64,000 bases of DNA from Kaistia defluvii (GTDB taxonomy: Bacteria > Pseudomonadota > Alphaproteobacteria > Rhizobiales > Kaistiaceae), in assembly GCF_040548815.1 (NCBI RefSeq), contig NZ_JBEPSM010000003.1:372001-436000 (forward strand). Reading direction: 5' to 3'. Positions 8,399 to 16,515 of this stretch are shown here, in pieces. Position numbers and translations under genes: made by a program. How positions within the stretch are numbered: position 1 is the first letter of the stretch; every line of letters starts with the position of its first letter. Below the pieces are notes generated by a model. That model saw only the letters and a program-made list of their open reading frames with translations, had not been told where the DNA came from and ran no database searches.

Positions 8399-8750
8399 TG
8401 ATTGCTATCGGATTCGGTCCCGCCAAGCAATCTGTTGTGGCGATGATCTCGGTGGCAACGCGCTGGTGCCCGCCACGGAGGAAATCGCGTCTGCGATCTG
8501 GGCTGGAGCGTTTTCGCGTCGCGTCGCGGCGAGGTGCCGGGGGGAGCCCACCAACTCCGCGATCTGGACCCAGGGGAAGGCTGCGCGGTCCGTCACGCTT
8601 TAGGCCGGTGGCGGTCCCGAGCCGTGTCGAGAGCGGCTCAGTCGGCGGACAGGATCTTGCTGGAGCGAGCCATGGATCCGCGGCCTCCGGGGGGGGGGGG
8701 CGGCAGGCAGGCTAGCAGCTGGACTAAACTATTCCGACCAGCTGAAAAGC
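8399..8750. other. gene-free stretch with a run of 12 G
   Basis: No reading frame with family resemblance or ribosome binding site was found. The ars promoter must lie in its left part. It ends with an uninterrupted run of 12 G at 8689-8700, about 50 bp from the tRNA-Ala 3' end. Open frames here run through the tRNA and are not coding. Confidence 0.6.
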
Positions 8751-8826
8751 TGGTGGAGCCGAGGGGAATCGAACCCCTGACCTCTGCAGTGCGATTGCAG
8801 CGCTCTCCCATCTGAGCTACGGCCCC
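8751..8826 (-). tRNA. tRNA-Ala (anticodon CGC)
   Basis: The minus strand reads GGGGCCG at the 5' acceptor end and GGCTCCA followed by an encoded CCA at the 3' end. D arm GCTC/GAGC, anticodon stem CTGCA/TGCAG with loop ATCGCAC (anticodon CGC, reads GCG alanine codons) and T arm AGGGG-TTCGATTC-CCCTC are all present, 76 nt in total. A run of 12 G lies shortly downstream. Confidence 0.97.
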
Positions 8827-9134
8827 GTCGCATCGCGACGCGGCCATTTAGAGGGGGGCGCCGAAGGCTGTCAAGCACCTCCGGAACGTCGCGCCAGCAA
8901 GGCCGAAACGACAGGCCGTCGTGCCCGCGGCGATGGGACGGGCGCTCCTCTGGATTCCTGCGAAGGCACGCCTTCCTGACCGCCGGGCTGTTCTCGGGCG
9001 GTGGTCAGGCGGCTCGGTTGGCACGAGGGCAAAGGGGCCGCCGGGGCGCCCGCCGCAGGCGCGGGTTGCGGTCGTGGCGGGCGATCGCTACATCAGGACG
9101 TCCTGATTTCTTCCGCGACCATCCCGGGAAACCC
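8827..9134. other. gene-free stretch between tRNA-Ala and yggT
   Basis: About 308 bp of very GC-rich sequence. Only short frames with no good ribosome binding site occur. It should carry the tRNA promoter (right of 8826 on the minus strand) and the yggT promoter, but no clear -35/-10 pair is evident. Confidence 0.5.
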
Positions 9135-9425
9135 ATGCGCGCTATCCTCGACGTCGTTATGATCGCCCTCAACCTCTATTGGTGGATCGTGATCGCCAGC
9201 GCCCTGTTCAGCTGGCTCTACGCTTTCGGCGTGGTCAATCCGCGCAATCAGGTCGTGGCTTCCATCGGCAAGTTCCTCTACCAGGCGACCGAGCCGGCGC
9301 TGCGGCGCATCCGTGCCTTCATGCCGAGCCTCGGCGCCATCGACATCTCGCCGATCATCCTGCTGCTCGGCATCATCCTGATCCAGCAGGTCATCATCCG
9401 CTACGTCTACCCGAACGTGTTTTGA
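9135..9425 (+). CDS. YggT family membrane protein
   Basis: A 96-residue protein with two hydrophobic helices (about 7-30 and 68-90), with the YggT hallmarks W-x-x-I-x-x-x-x-x-S-W-L in the first half and E-P-x-L-R-x-I-R before the second helix. YggT proteins are small inner-membrane proteins linked to osmotic tolerance or cell-envelope assembly; the exact role is unsettled. Its stop overlaps a TTG start of the DUF167 gene, a common yggT-yggU pairing. Confidence 0.9.
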   Translation: MRAILDVVMIALNLYWWIVIASALFSWLYAFGVVNPRNQVVASIGKFLYQATEPALRRIRAFMPSLGAIDISPIILLLGIILIQQVIIRYVYPNVF

Positions 9426-9739
9426 GCGATAACGGCTTCGTCCGCACCGGCGATGGCCATGTCGTGGTTCAGGTGCGCCTGACGCCCAAGGGCGGCAGCG
9501 ATCGCATCGACGGCCTCGGCGAACTGGCGGATGGCCGCAAGGTGGTGCTGGCGCGGGTGCGGGCGGCGCCGGACAAGGGCGCGGCCAATGCGGCGCTGGA
9601 GGCGCTGCTGGCCAAGGCCGTCGGCGTCCCACGCTCGGCCGTGTTGCTGATCACGGGCCATACGGCGCGGCTGAAGGGCCTGCGCATCGATGGCGAGGTT
9701 TCAGACCTGATCGAGCGGCTGGCACGGCTGACCGGCTGA
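9422..9739 (+). CDS. DUF167 (YggU) family protein
   Basis: About 105 residues with the DUF167 signature V-R-L-T-P-K-G-G-x-D-x-I-D-G, A-A-P-D-K-G-A-A-N-A-A-L and S-A-V-x-L-I-T-G. These small alpha/beta proteins have no firm biochemical role. No ATG fits: the frame opens at a TTG (9422) that overlaps the yggT TGA, so translation is probably coupled. A different start further in would remove the first conserved strand. Confidence 0.88.
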   Translation: MSDNGFVRTGDGHVVVQVRLTPKGGSDRIDGLGELADGRKVVLARVRAAPDKGAANAALEALLAKAVGVPRSAVLLITGHTARLKGLRIDGEVSDLIERLARLTG

Positions 9740-9779
9740 ACGGACGGTCCGCGCGATACGCGCGCCACCCCGTTCCCGC

Positions 9780-10265
9780 TCAGTGGGTGTAGAGCCCGCG
9801 CAGGGATCCTTCGTCCCAGAACACGTCGCGGATGCGCCAGCCCTGGTCGATCTGGACCAGCCGCAGCTCGATCTGCTTCGGCTCGCCAAAATTCAGGAAG
9901 GTGACATGGCCCTCGGCCGTGTCGGGCGTCCCGGCTTCGACATCGACGCGCAGATCGGAAATGTCCCAGTCCTGCGCGTTGACGAAGGGGTCGCCGTCCA
10001 GCTTGCCGACCTCGCCCGCGGCGGCGGCCTCGTCGCTGTCGGCGATCATCCGCTCGGCCAGGCGCGGCTCGAACAGCGCGCGCACGGTCTCGGCATTGTC
10101 GAGCGGCACGCCTTCGCCGCCGTTCTCGTAACGCGCATAGATCGCGGCCACGAAGGCCTCGGGATCGTCGGCGGCAGCCGACGTTCCCACCTTTGTCGGG
10201 ACGAGGCCCACGCCGAGCACGGCCGCCAGCAGAAATTGCGCGACGCCGCGCCGCGTGGGCGACAT
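9780..10265 (-). CDS. secreted DUF3828-like protein
   Basis: A 161-residue protein with an N-terminal signal peptide (basic R-R then a hydrophobic stretch to about residue 22, Ala-rich cleavage area near 30-32). The mature part has the F-V-x-x-I-Y-x-x-Y pattern early and a W-R-I-R-D-V-F-W segment near the C-terminus, as in DUF3828 proteins of unknown function, probably periplasmic. It starts 5 bp after the stop of ppa and is likely co-transcribed with it, though a shared function is not obvious. Confidence 0.8.
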   Translation of the reverse strand: MSPTRRGVAQFLLAAVLGVGLVPTKVGTSAAADDPEAFVAAIYARYENGGEGVPLDNAETVRALFEPRLAERMIADSDEAAAAGEVGKLDGDPFVNAQDWDISDLRVDVEAGTPDTAEGHVTFLNFGEPKQIELRLVQIDQGWRIRDVFWDEGSLRGLYTH

Positions 10266-10270
10266 CGCGG

Positions 10271-10801
10271 TCAGCCCTTCTTGGCGCGTTCGATGGCGTC
10301 AACGATCAGCTGCTGCGCCTCGTCGAGGTCGCCCCAGCCGGTGATCTCGACCCACTTGCCGTTTTCGAGATCCTTGTAGTGGCGGAAGAAGTGCTCGATC
10401 TGCTGCAGCGTGATCTCGGGCAGGTCCTTGTAGGACTTCACGTTCTCGTAGCGGCGCGTCAGCTTGGTCGACGGCACGGCCAGGATCTTCTCGTCCTCGC
10501 CGCCCTCATCGCGCATCTTGAGAACGCCGACCGGGCGGCAATTCATGATCGCGCCGGGGACGATGGCGCGCTGGTTGGCGACCAGCACGTCGATCGGGTC
10601 GCCGTCGCCGCAGAGCGTGTGCGGGACGAAGCCGTAATTGCCGGGATAGCGCATCGGCGTATAGAGGAAGCGGTCGACGTAGAGCGCGCCGGCTTCCTTG
10701 TCCATCTCGTACTTGATCGGCTCGCCGCCGACCGGAACTTCGATGATGACATTGACGTCGTGCGGGGGATTCTTGCCGATCGGAACAGCATCGATGTTCA
10801 T
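10271..10801 (-). CDS. ppa: inorganic pyrophosphatase
   Basis: A 176-residue family I soluble pyrophosphatase. The signature [10 protein letters not shown] with metal-binding aspartates is present, along with the N-terminal E-x-P-x-G-x-x-x-K-Y-E-like region and a C-terminal [10 protein letters not shown] segment. It hydrolyses pyrophosphate from biosynthetic reactions in the cytoplasm. The ATG follows GAGGT at good spacing. Length matches bacterial hexameric enzymes. Confidence 0.96.
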   Translation of the reverse strand: MNIDAVPIGKNPPHDVNVIIEVPVGGEPIKYEMDKEAGALYVDRFLYTPMRYPGNYGFVPHTLCGDGDPIDVLVANQRAIVPGAIMNCRPVGVLKMRDEGGEDEKILAVPSTKLTRRYENVKSYKDLPEITLQQIEHFFRHYKDLENGKWVEITGWGDLDEAQQLIVDAIERAKKG

Positions 10802-10927
10802 GGCGGTACCTCGAGTGAAATGGGCGCTTCCCTTTACGGGGCGCCATCCCGGCCCGCAAGCCCGAATTCGCCGCAGCGCAGCAAGCCGCGCCGGGAAGGT
10901 CGATCCGGATCGGGAGGAAAGGGCGGC

Positions 10928-11440
10928 TCAGCCGCGCGCGAAGGCGAAGGCGACCTTGGCCAGCACCGTGTCGCCGAAGCGCTCGCTGCCGCGCGCCACC
11001 TTGCGGCCGCCGGCATTCTTGTAGAAGCGGCAGGCGCCCTCGTTCTCGGCCAGCGCCCAGACCACGGCGGAATCGAAGCCGTGGCGCAGAAGCTCGCGCC
11101 GGGCGGCGAGGAACAGCCGGGTGCCGAGGCCGACGCCCTGATATTCCGGCCGCATGTAGATCTCGTAGATTTCGCCGCGCTGGACCAGGTTGCGCGCCCG
11201 GTTGGGACCGAAAGTGGCATAGCCGACCACGGTGCCGCCGACATCGATGACGATGATGCCGGTGCCGCGGCGTATCGCGCGGCTCCACCACGCAGCACCC
11301 CGCCGCGTGATCATCCGGCCCAGTTCCCGGGCCGGGATCAACCCATCATACGCCTGACGCCAAGCGCTGTCGTGAACCGCGGTGATTGCTTCCGCGTCAC
11401 TGGCTTCTGCGCGACGGACACCGATCGACAGAGTGCTCAT
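10928..11440 (-). CDS. GNAT family N-acetyltransferase
   Basis: About 170 residues with a GNAT fold: N-terminal R-R-A-E-A-S-D-A-E-A-I-T, a core strand ending I-Y-M-R-P-E-Y and the acetyl-CoA loop Q-G-V-G-L-G-T-R-L-F, then E-x-A-C-R-F-Y-K-N-A-G-G. The substrate is unknown. The ATG at 11440 gives a normal N-terminus; a further in-frame ATG at 11491 would add 17 residues without family resemblance. Confidence 0.85.
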   Translation of the reverse strand: MSTLSIGVRRAEASDAEAITAVHDSAWRQAYDGLIPARELGRMITRRGAAWWSRAIRRGTGIIVIDVGGTVVGYATFGPNRARNLVQRGEIYEIYMRPEYQGVGLGTRLFLAARRELLRHGFDSAVVWALAENEGACRFYKNAGGRKVARGSERFGDTVLAKVAFAFARG

Positions 11441-11597
11441 GTCGACCAAGATATGTCTGCCAATCGCATCGGGGAAGGGGGTTTCTCGCATGACTGCGCG
11501 AGTTCGCCGCAGCGTGACGAAGCGGTCACGCCGGGGCGGATGCCGACGGGCTGAGAAACGCGATGCGGCGCCCGCGGAAAGAGTGCCGGGCCGGCTG

Positions 11598-11633
11598 CAA
11601 AAGCAAACGGCGGCGCCCTGGGGCGCCGCCGTT
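11598..11633 (-). terminator. rho-independent terminator of typA
   Basis: A perfect inverted repeat (arms 11606-11617 and 11622-11633, sequence AACGGCGGCGCC and its complement, loop of 4) lies about 30 bp after the typA stop; on the minus strand it is followed by TTGCTTTT. Confidence 0.85.
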
Positions 11634-11664
11634 GAATTCTGTCGCTCAGGCCAAGCGGCGCTGC

Positions 11665-13485
11665 TTAGGCGCTCTTGCTCGAACGGTCGGCGCGCTTGCG
11701 CTCGACGGGATCGAGGATCGCCTTGCGCAGGCGGATCGACTTCGGCGTCACTTCCACCAGCTCGTCGTCCGAGATCCAGGAGAGCGAGCGCTCCAGGGTC
11801 ATGCGGATCGGCGGCGTCAGGCGGACGGCTTCGTCCTTGTTGGCCGAACGAACGTTCGAGAGCTTTTTGCCCTTGAGCACGTTCACTTCGAGATCGTTGT
11901 CGCGCGTGTGCTCGCCGACGATCATGCCCTCATAGACCTTCCAGCCGGGCTCGATCATCATCGGGCCGCGATCTTCCAGGTTCCACAGCGCGAAGGCGAC
12001 GGCCTCGCCCGACTCGTTCGAGATCATGACGCCGTTGCGGCGGCCGACGATCTCGCCCTTGTGCGGGGCATAGGAGTGGAACAGGCGGTTCATGATCGCC
12101 GTGCCGCGCGTGTCGGTCAGCAGTTCGCCCTGGTAGCCGATCAGGCCGCGCGTCGGCGCGTGGAAGACCAGGCGCAGGCGGTCGCCGCCAGAGGGGCGCA
12201 GCTCGACCATGTCGGCCTTCCGCTCGGACATCTTCTGCACGACGATGCCGGAATGCTCCTCATCGACGTCGATGATGACTTCCTCGATCGGCTCCAGCGT
12301 CTGGCCCGAAAGATCCTTCTGGAACACGACGCGCGGGCGCGAAACGCCCAGCTCGTAGCCTTCGCGGCGCATGTTCTCGATCAGGATGGCCAGCAGAAGC
12401 TCGCCACGGCCGGATACGATGAAGGCGTCCTTGCCGGCCGACTCCTCGATCTTCAGCGCGACATTGCCTTCCGCTTCCTTCATCAGGCGGTCGCGGATCA
12501 TGCGGCTGGTGACCTTGTCGCCCTCGGTGCCGGCGAGCGGGCTGTCATTGACCATGAAGGTCATCGACACGGTCGGCGGATCGATCGGCTGCGCCTTGAT
12601 CGCCTCGGTGACGGCCGGATCGCAGAACGTGTCGGCGACGGTGCCCTTGGTCATGCCGGCCAGCGCGATGATGTCGCCTGCGACGCCTTCCTCGATCGGC
12701 TGGCGCTCGATGCCGCGGAACGCCATGATCTTGGACACGCGGAACTGCTCGACGGTCGAGCCGTCCTGGGCCAGCACCTTCAGCGTCTGGTTCGGCTTGA
12801 CGTTGCCCGACGTGATGCGGCCAGTGATCAGGCGGCCCAGATAGGGGTTGGACTCGAGCAGGGTGCCGATCATGCGGAACGGGCCGTCCTCGACATGCGG
12901 CGCCGGCACATGCTTTAGCACCAGGTCGAACAGCGGCGCCATGCCTTCTTCATGCGAGGCGTCGGGCGAATTGCCCATCCAGCCATTCTTGCCGGATCCG
13001 TACAGGATCGGGAAGTCGAGCTGCTCGTCGGTGGCGTCGAGGGCGGCGAAGAGGTCGAACACCTCGTTCACGACTTCCTGGATGCGCGCGTCGGCCTTGT
13101 CGACCTTGTTGATCGCGACGATCGGCTTCAGGCCGAGCTTCAGCGCCTTGCCGACCACGAACTTGGTCTGCGGCATCGGGCCTTCGGCGGCGTCGACCAG
13201 AACGATTACGCCATCGACCATGTTCAGGATGCGCTCGACCTCGCCGCCGAAATCGGCGTGGCCGGGGGTATCGACGATGTTGATGCGGGCGTCGTGCCAG
13301 GTGATCGAAGTCGCCTTGGCCAGAATCGTGATGCCGCGCTCTTTCTCGATGTCGTTCGAATCCATGACACGTTCGGCCACGCGCTGGTTGTCACGGAACG
13401 AACCGGACTGCTGAAGCAGCTTGTCCACGAGTGTTGTCTTGCCATGATCGACGTGCGCGATGATGGCGATATTGCGAAGTGTCAT
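11665..13485 (-). CDS. typA: translational GTPase TypA/BipA
   Basis: A 606-residue ribosome-binding GTPase of the EF-G-like family, active in ribosome assembly and stress adaptation. G motifs: A-H-V-D-H-G-K-T-T (G1, about 10-18), R-G-I-T-I (G2), D-T-P-G-H-A-D-F (G3) and N-K-V-D-K (G4). The C-terminal region, with G-R-G-E-L-L-L-A-I-L-I-E-N-M-R-R-E-G, is typical of BipA. The ATG at 13485 opens directly with the conserved M-T-L-R-N-I-A-I-I-A-H; a longer frame upstream is not conserved. Confidence 0.97.
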   Translation of the reverse strand: MTLRNIAIIAHVDHGKTTLVDKLLQQSGSFRDNQRVAERVMDSNDIEKERGITILAKATSITWHDARINIVDTPGHADFGGEVERILNMVDGVIVLVDAAEGPMPQTKFVVGKALKLGLKPIVAINKVDKADARIQEVVNEVFDLFAALDATDEQLDFPILYGSGKNGWMGNSPDASHEEGMAPLFDLVLKHVPAPHVEDGPFRMIGTLLESNPYLGRLITGRITSGNVKPNQTLKVLAQDGSTVEQFRVSKIMAFRGIERQPIEEGVAGDIIALAGMTKGTVADTFCDPAVTEAIKAQPIDPPTVSMTFMVNDSPLAGTEGDKVTSRMIRDRLMKEAEGNVALKIEESAGKDAFIVSGRGELLLAILIENMRREGYELGVSRPRVVFQKDLSGQTLEPIEEVIIDVDEEHSGIVVQKMSERKADMVELRPSGGDRLRLVFHAPTRGLIGYQGELLTDTRGTAIMNRLFHSYAPHKGEIVGRRNGVMISNESGEAVAFALWNLEDRGPMMIEPGWKVYEGMIVGEHTRDNDLEVNVLKGKKLSNVRSANKDEAVRLTPPIRMTLERSLSWISDDELVEVTPKSIRLRKAILDPVERKRADRSSKSA

Positions 13486-13676
13486 TTGCGAATCCGAAAA
13501 GGCGCGGCGGCGTCGGACAGGTGCCTCGAGACGGCCAGCATGTTTTGCGGCGCAAAATGATCGAAAAGGCCGCAAAACGCAACCTCCGATCCGACACCCG
13601 GAATGACGTAGCGGAATGTAAGATATATGCCGTAACGGCAGGTCTGCACGTGAAACCGCGATAACCTAGGGGATTC

Positions 13677-13706
13677 TTGACTTTCCCGGCAAGATTTGTT
13701 TATAAT
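13677..13706 (+). promoter_or_regulatory. near-consensus sigma-70-type promoter of the MarR gene
   Basis: TTGACT (13677-13682) and TATAAT (13701-13706) are separated by 18 bp. Such an E. coli-like promoter stands out in this GC-rich genome. It lies 35 bp before the TTG start of the MarR gene, and its -10 box is part of an inverted repeat. Confidence 0.75.
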
Positions 13707-13723
13707 ATGGAATTCTTATTATA
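13701..13723. promoter_or_regulatory. inverted repeat over the -10 box, candidate MarR operator
   Basis: TATAATA (13701-13707) and TATTATA (13717-13723) form 7-bp inverted arms with a 9-bp spacer centred on GAATTC. The site covers the -10 box and probable transcription start of the adjacent MarR gene, the expected position for autorepression. Confidence 0.6.
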
Positions 13724-13740
13724 CATGGGAGAGTCAGCTT

Positions 13741-14193
13741 TTGGCAGCCACCACCGAAGATCCGCTGGGCTTTGTACTCGTCGATGTGGCCCGTTTGCTG
13801 CGGCGCCGCTTTGAGAAGGCGCTGGAAAACGCTGGCCTCGGATTGACGGTTGCCGAAGCGCGAACGCTCGCCTTTGTCAGTCGTCACCCCGGGCTCCGGC
13901 AATCGACGCTCGCCGAGGAACTTTGCGTCGAGCCGATGACCCTGGTCGGGTTCCTCGACCGGCTGGAAGCCGCCACTTTGGTCGAGCGCATGCAGGATCC
14001 GGCCGACCGCCGCGCCAAGCTGATCCGGCTGACGCCGAATGCCGCCAGCATCGTGCGGCGCATCCGCGCGATCGGCAAATCGGTGCGCGAGGAGGCCGAG
14101 CGCGGCATCGATCCGGCCCTGACCGAGACGATGCGCCTGACGCTGCTGAAGATGCAGGACAACATCCTGGCCAGCGAAGACATGGTCGCCTGA
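13741..14193 (+). CDS. MarR family transcriptional regulator
   Basis: About 150 residues with a winged helix-turn-helix: the recognition helix region is around E-P-M-T-L-V-G-F-L-D-R-L-E and the wing carries D-P-A-D-R-R-A-K-L-I-R-L-T, the standard MarR signature. No adjacent effector gene is present, so it appears to be a stand-alone regulator. The start is taken as TTG at 13741, eight bases after GGAGAG; an in-frame upstream extension would read through the promoter and operator. Confidence 0.85.
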   Translation: MAATTEDPLGFVLVDVARLLRRRFEKALENAGLGLTVAEARTLAFVSRHPGLRQSTLAEELCVEPMTLVGFLDRLEAATLVERMQDPADRRAKLIRLTPNAASIVRRIRAIGKSVREEAERGIDPALTETMRLTLLKMQDNILASEDMVA

Positions 14194-14217
14194 GGCGCGT
14201 TTCGGGTGCCGAGCTTC

Positions 14218-14251
14218 AAAAGCCCATGCCGTCGCCGGCATGGGCTTTTTT
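14218..14251 (+). terminator. rho-independent terminator of the MarR gene
   Basis: AAAAGCCCATGCC (14218-14230) pairs with GGCATGGGCTTTT (14237-14249) and is followed by more T. It begins 25 bp after the MarR stop. Confidence 0.9.
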
Positions 14252-14344
14252 GTTGGGCGGGCGCGGGATCGGCGGCGCTTCCGGATCGATCGGGGCTCGC
14301 GGGCCGGTGGCGGACGGGCCTCGAGGTTGGTTCGCTGGGAATGT

Positions 14345-14560
14345 CTCAGGAAAAACCCTCACCCCAACCCTCTCCCGCAGGCGGGAGAGGGGGCTTGACG
14401 GCGCATGTCGAGGCCATCGGAGCTTGCTTTAAGCGGCTCAATGGGTCGAGGAAACCTCTCCGGCCATCGCCCAAGCGCGCTCCCGCTCGATGAAAGCCGT
14501 GGCCGAAAAGCCCTCGCCCGCTTGCGGGAGAGGGTGGGGTGAGGGGCTTGCTTGCCATCT
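14345..14560. repeat. composite inverted repeat, family A
   Basis: A left unit (14351-14395, containing CCCTCTCCCGC-AG-GCGGGAGAGGG) and an inverted right unit (14505-14554, CCCTCGCCCGCTTGCGGGAG then AGGGTGGGGTGAGGGGCTTG) flank about 110 bp of unique sequence. Related pairs occur at 21772-21908 and 24053-24200. With the flanks it fills the gap between the MarR terminator and the next gene; no coding sequence is supported. Confidence 0.75.
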
Positions 14561-14622
14561 GCCGAGAGCTGCAGCCCCGCCTCAAGCCAAAACAGCGCCC
14601 GTCAGACCCGGCCCGACGACCC

Positions 14623-15528
14623 CTAATCCTTCCGCTTCGCGACGTTCAGGAACTCGGCCAGCCGGCGGTAGAGCGTGGGGTCGGCGGCGACGAAGCCGCC
14701 GGGATAGCCCCGCTCGATCGCGTCATAGGCTTCCGGCGCGGTTTGCTGCATCTCGATCAGCGCCTGCAGCAGGTTCGATTTCGCCATCTCCGGCAAGTCC
14801 TTGCGCACTACATGCGGCCCGAACGGGATCAGTTCGGATTGCCACACGACCCGGAGCGTTGAGGGCGACAGCACGCCGTCGCTGGCAAGCCGGGCGAACG
14901 GTCCGGAACCGATCGCCGCCGAAAGCGGGTCGGGCGCCGACGACCAGGCCGTGGCGAGGTCGGCCTCGCCGGCCGCCAGTTCGCCCAGCGCCGCCTCGCT
15001 GTCCGGCGTTTCGACGATGCGCAGGAAGTAGCCCGGGGGATCGATCCCCTCCTTCGCCAGTCCGGCAAAGGCGGCGCGGCGGCCGGAGAGCGAATCCTTG
15101 GCGCCGACGGCAAGCCGCATGTTGCGGGCATCGGCCAAGGTCGCGAGGGGCCCGTCGCTCTTCGCCACCAGCAGCGCGCGGAACCCGCGCGCGTGATCGG
15201 CGGTCGTCGGCTGCACAAGCGGCTCCGCGCAATCGCAGCGCTGGTCGAGCGCGATATAGGCGAGCGACGACAGCACGGTGTACTGGACGCGGCCGGTCGC
15301 CTGCGCCTCGATCAGCGCGTCATAGGTGCGGGCCGGGAACAGTTCGACGGGGACCGCGAGCGCGTATTGCAGCCGCCAGCGGAATTTCTCCAGCCGCGCC
15401 ACCTCATAGGCCGGATTGTCGCCGGCGATGAAGCCGACGCGCAGCGTGCCGATATCGTCGCGCCAACTCGCCCAGGCGGGCGAGGCGAGGGCGATCAGGA
15501 GGGCCAGGCAGGCGGCGATCCGGCGCAT
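14623..15528 (-). CDS. PhnD/SsuA-like periplasmic substrate-binding protein, orphan
   Basis: A 301-residue protein with a signal peptide (hydrophobic residues 5-20, cleavage near A-W-A-S). It has the phosphate/phosphonate-binding family layout: L-R-V-G-F at the mature start, a conserved V-Q-Y-T-V-L-S-S-L-A-Y-I-A-L segment and a late P-F-G-P-H-V-V-R-K-D-L-P. No permease or ATPase gene lies near. It starts 9 bp after the add stop behind a clear AGGAGA, so it is the third gene of a deoB-add operon; a link to nucleoside or phosphosugar uptake or sensing is inference only. Confidence 0.8.
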   Translation of the reverse strand: MRRIAACLALLIALASPAWASWRDDIGTLRVGFIAGDNPAYEVARLEKFRWRLQYALAVPVELFPARTYDALIEAQATGRVQYTVLSSLAYIALDQRCDCAEPLVQPTTADHARGFRALLVAKSDGPLATLADARNMRLAVGAKDSLSGRRAAFAGLAKEGIDPPGYFLRIVETPDSEAALGELAAGEADLATAWSSAPDPLSAAIGSGPFARLASDGVLSPSTLRVVWQSELIPFGPHVVRKDLPEMAKSNLLQALIEMQQTAPEAYDAIERGYPGGFVAADPTLYRRLAEFLNVAKRKD

Positions 15529-15537
15529 CGTCTTCTC

Positions 15538-16515
15538 CTATGCGGGCAGGCTGGCGAGCAGGCGGGCACGGGTCGCCTCGTCGACGAAAGCCGCCTCGAG
15601 CGAGGTGCGGGTGGTGGCGATCAGCGCGGCGTCGGAAAGGCCGAGATCTTCGGACAGCCAGCCATATTCTGCGCCGATCGAGGAGCCGAAATAGGGCGGA
15701 TCGTCGGAACTGACCGTGACGCGGACCCCGGCATCGCCAAGTTTGCGGAACGGATGGCTGGCCACGTCCGGATAGAGCCCGAGCGCCACGTTCGAGCCGG
15801 GGCAGAGCTCCAGCACGATGCCTTCCTCGACGATGCGCTGGACGAGGCCGGCATCCTCGATGGCGCGCACGCCATGGCCGATGCGGCTGACGCCGAGATG
15901 GTCGAGCGCGTCGCGCACGCTCTGCGGCCCGCCGAATTCGCCGGCATGCACGGTCAGCCCCAGCCCGGCCTCGCCGGCGATGCGGAACGCGTCGGCGAAA
16001 TCGCGCGGGTGGTACATGCGCTCGTCGCCGGCAACGCCGAAGCCCGTCACCAGCGGGTGCGGCTCGTTCGCGACCGTCTCGGCGGCGGCGAGGATGCGGT
16101 CCGGCCCGTAATGGCGCACGCCGGTGGCGATCATCCGCCCGACGATGCCGGTCGCGGCTTCCGCATCGCGGATACCCTGCGCCAGTCCCTCGACATAGTC
16201 GCGATAGCTGAGGCCGGAGGCGAGCGCGTGATCGGACGAGATGAACACCTCGCCATAGATTGCGCCCTCGGCCGCTAGGCTGGAGAAATAGCTGAAGGTC
16301 AGGTCGCGATAATCCTCCGGCGTGCGGAAGACGGCGGCGGCGCGGTCATAGGCGTTGAGGAACGAGGTGAAGTCGTGCCAGGCGAAATTGCCCTTGGCGT
16401 CGAACAGGCCGGTGAGGTCGACGCCGTGCCGCGCGCCGACCTTGCGCACGAGGTCGGGCGAGGCTGCGCCTTCGACATGGCAATGCAGCTCGGCCTTGGG
16501 GATATGGGAAACCAT
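15538..16515 (-). CDS. add: adenosine deaminase
   Basis: A 325-residue TIM-barrel metal hydrolase that deaminates adenosine and deoxyadenosine to inosine forms. Visible: zinc ligands in K-A-E-L-H-C-H-V-E-G near the N-terminus, T-V-H-A-G-E-F-G with the catalytic Glu, R-I-G-H-G, E-L-C-P-G-S-N and the S-S-D-D-P aspartate pair. The motif P-K-A-E-L-H-C-H is as in bacterial Add. The ATG directly abuts the deoB stop (TAAATG), so the two are translated in sequence in nucleoside salvage. Confidence 0.95.
   Translation of the reverse strand: MVSHIPKAELHCHVEGAASPDLVRKVGARHGVDLTGLFDAKGNFAWHDFTSFLNAYDRAAAVFRTPEDYRDLTFSYFSSLAAEGAIYGEVFISSDHALASGLSYRDYVEGLAQGIRDAEAATGIVGRMIATGVRHYGPDRILAAAETVANEPHPLVTGFGVAGDERMYHPRDFADAFRIAGEAGLGLTVHAGEFGGPQSVRDALDHLGVSRIGHGVRAIEDAGLVQRIVEEGIVLELCPGSNVALGLYPDVASHPFRKLGDAGVRVTVSSDDPPYFGSSIGAEYGWLSEDLGLSDAALIATTRTSLEAAFVDEATRARLLASLPA

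Noticed and set aside
8638..8847. Open frame running through tRNA-Ala and the G run
   Set aside because: It reads across the tRNA gene and a homopolymer; not coding.
14345..14560. CRISPR-like repeats
   Set aside because: Units are inverted pairs, not direct repeats at regular spacing, and there are no cas genes.
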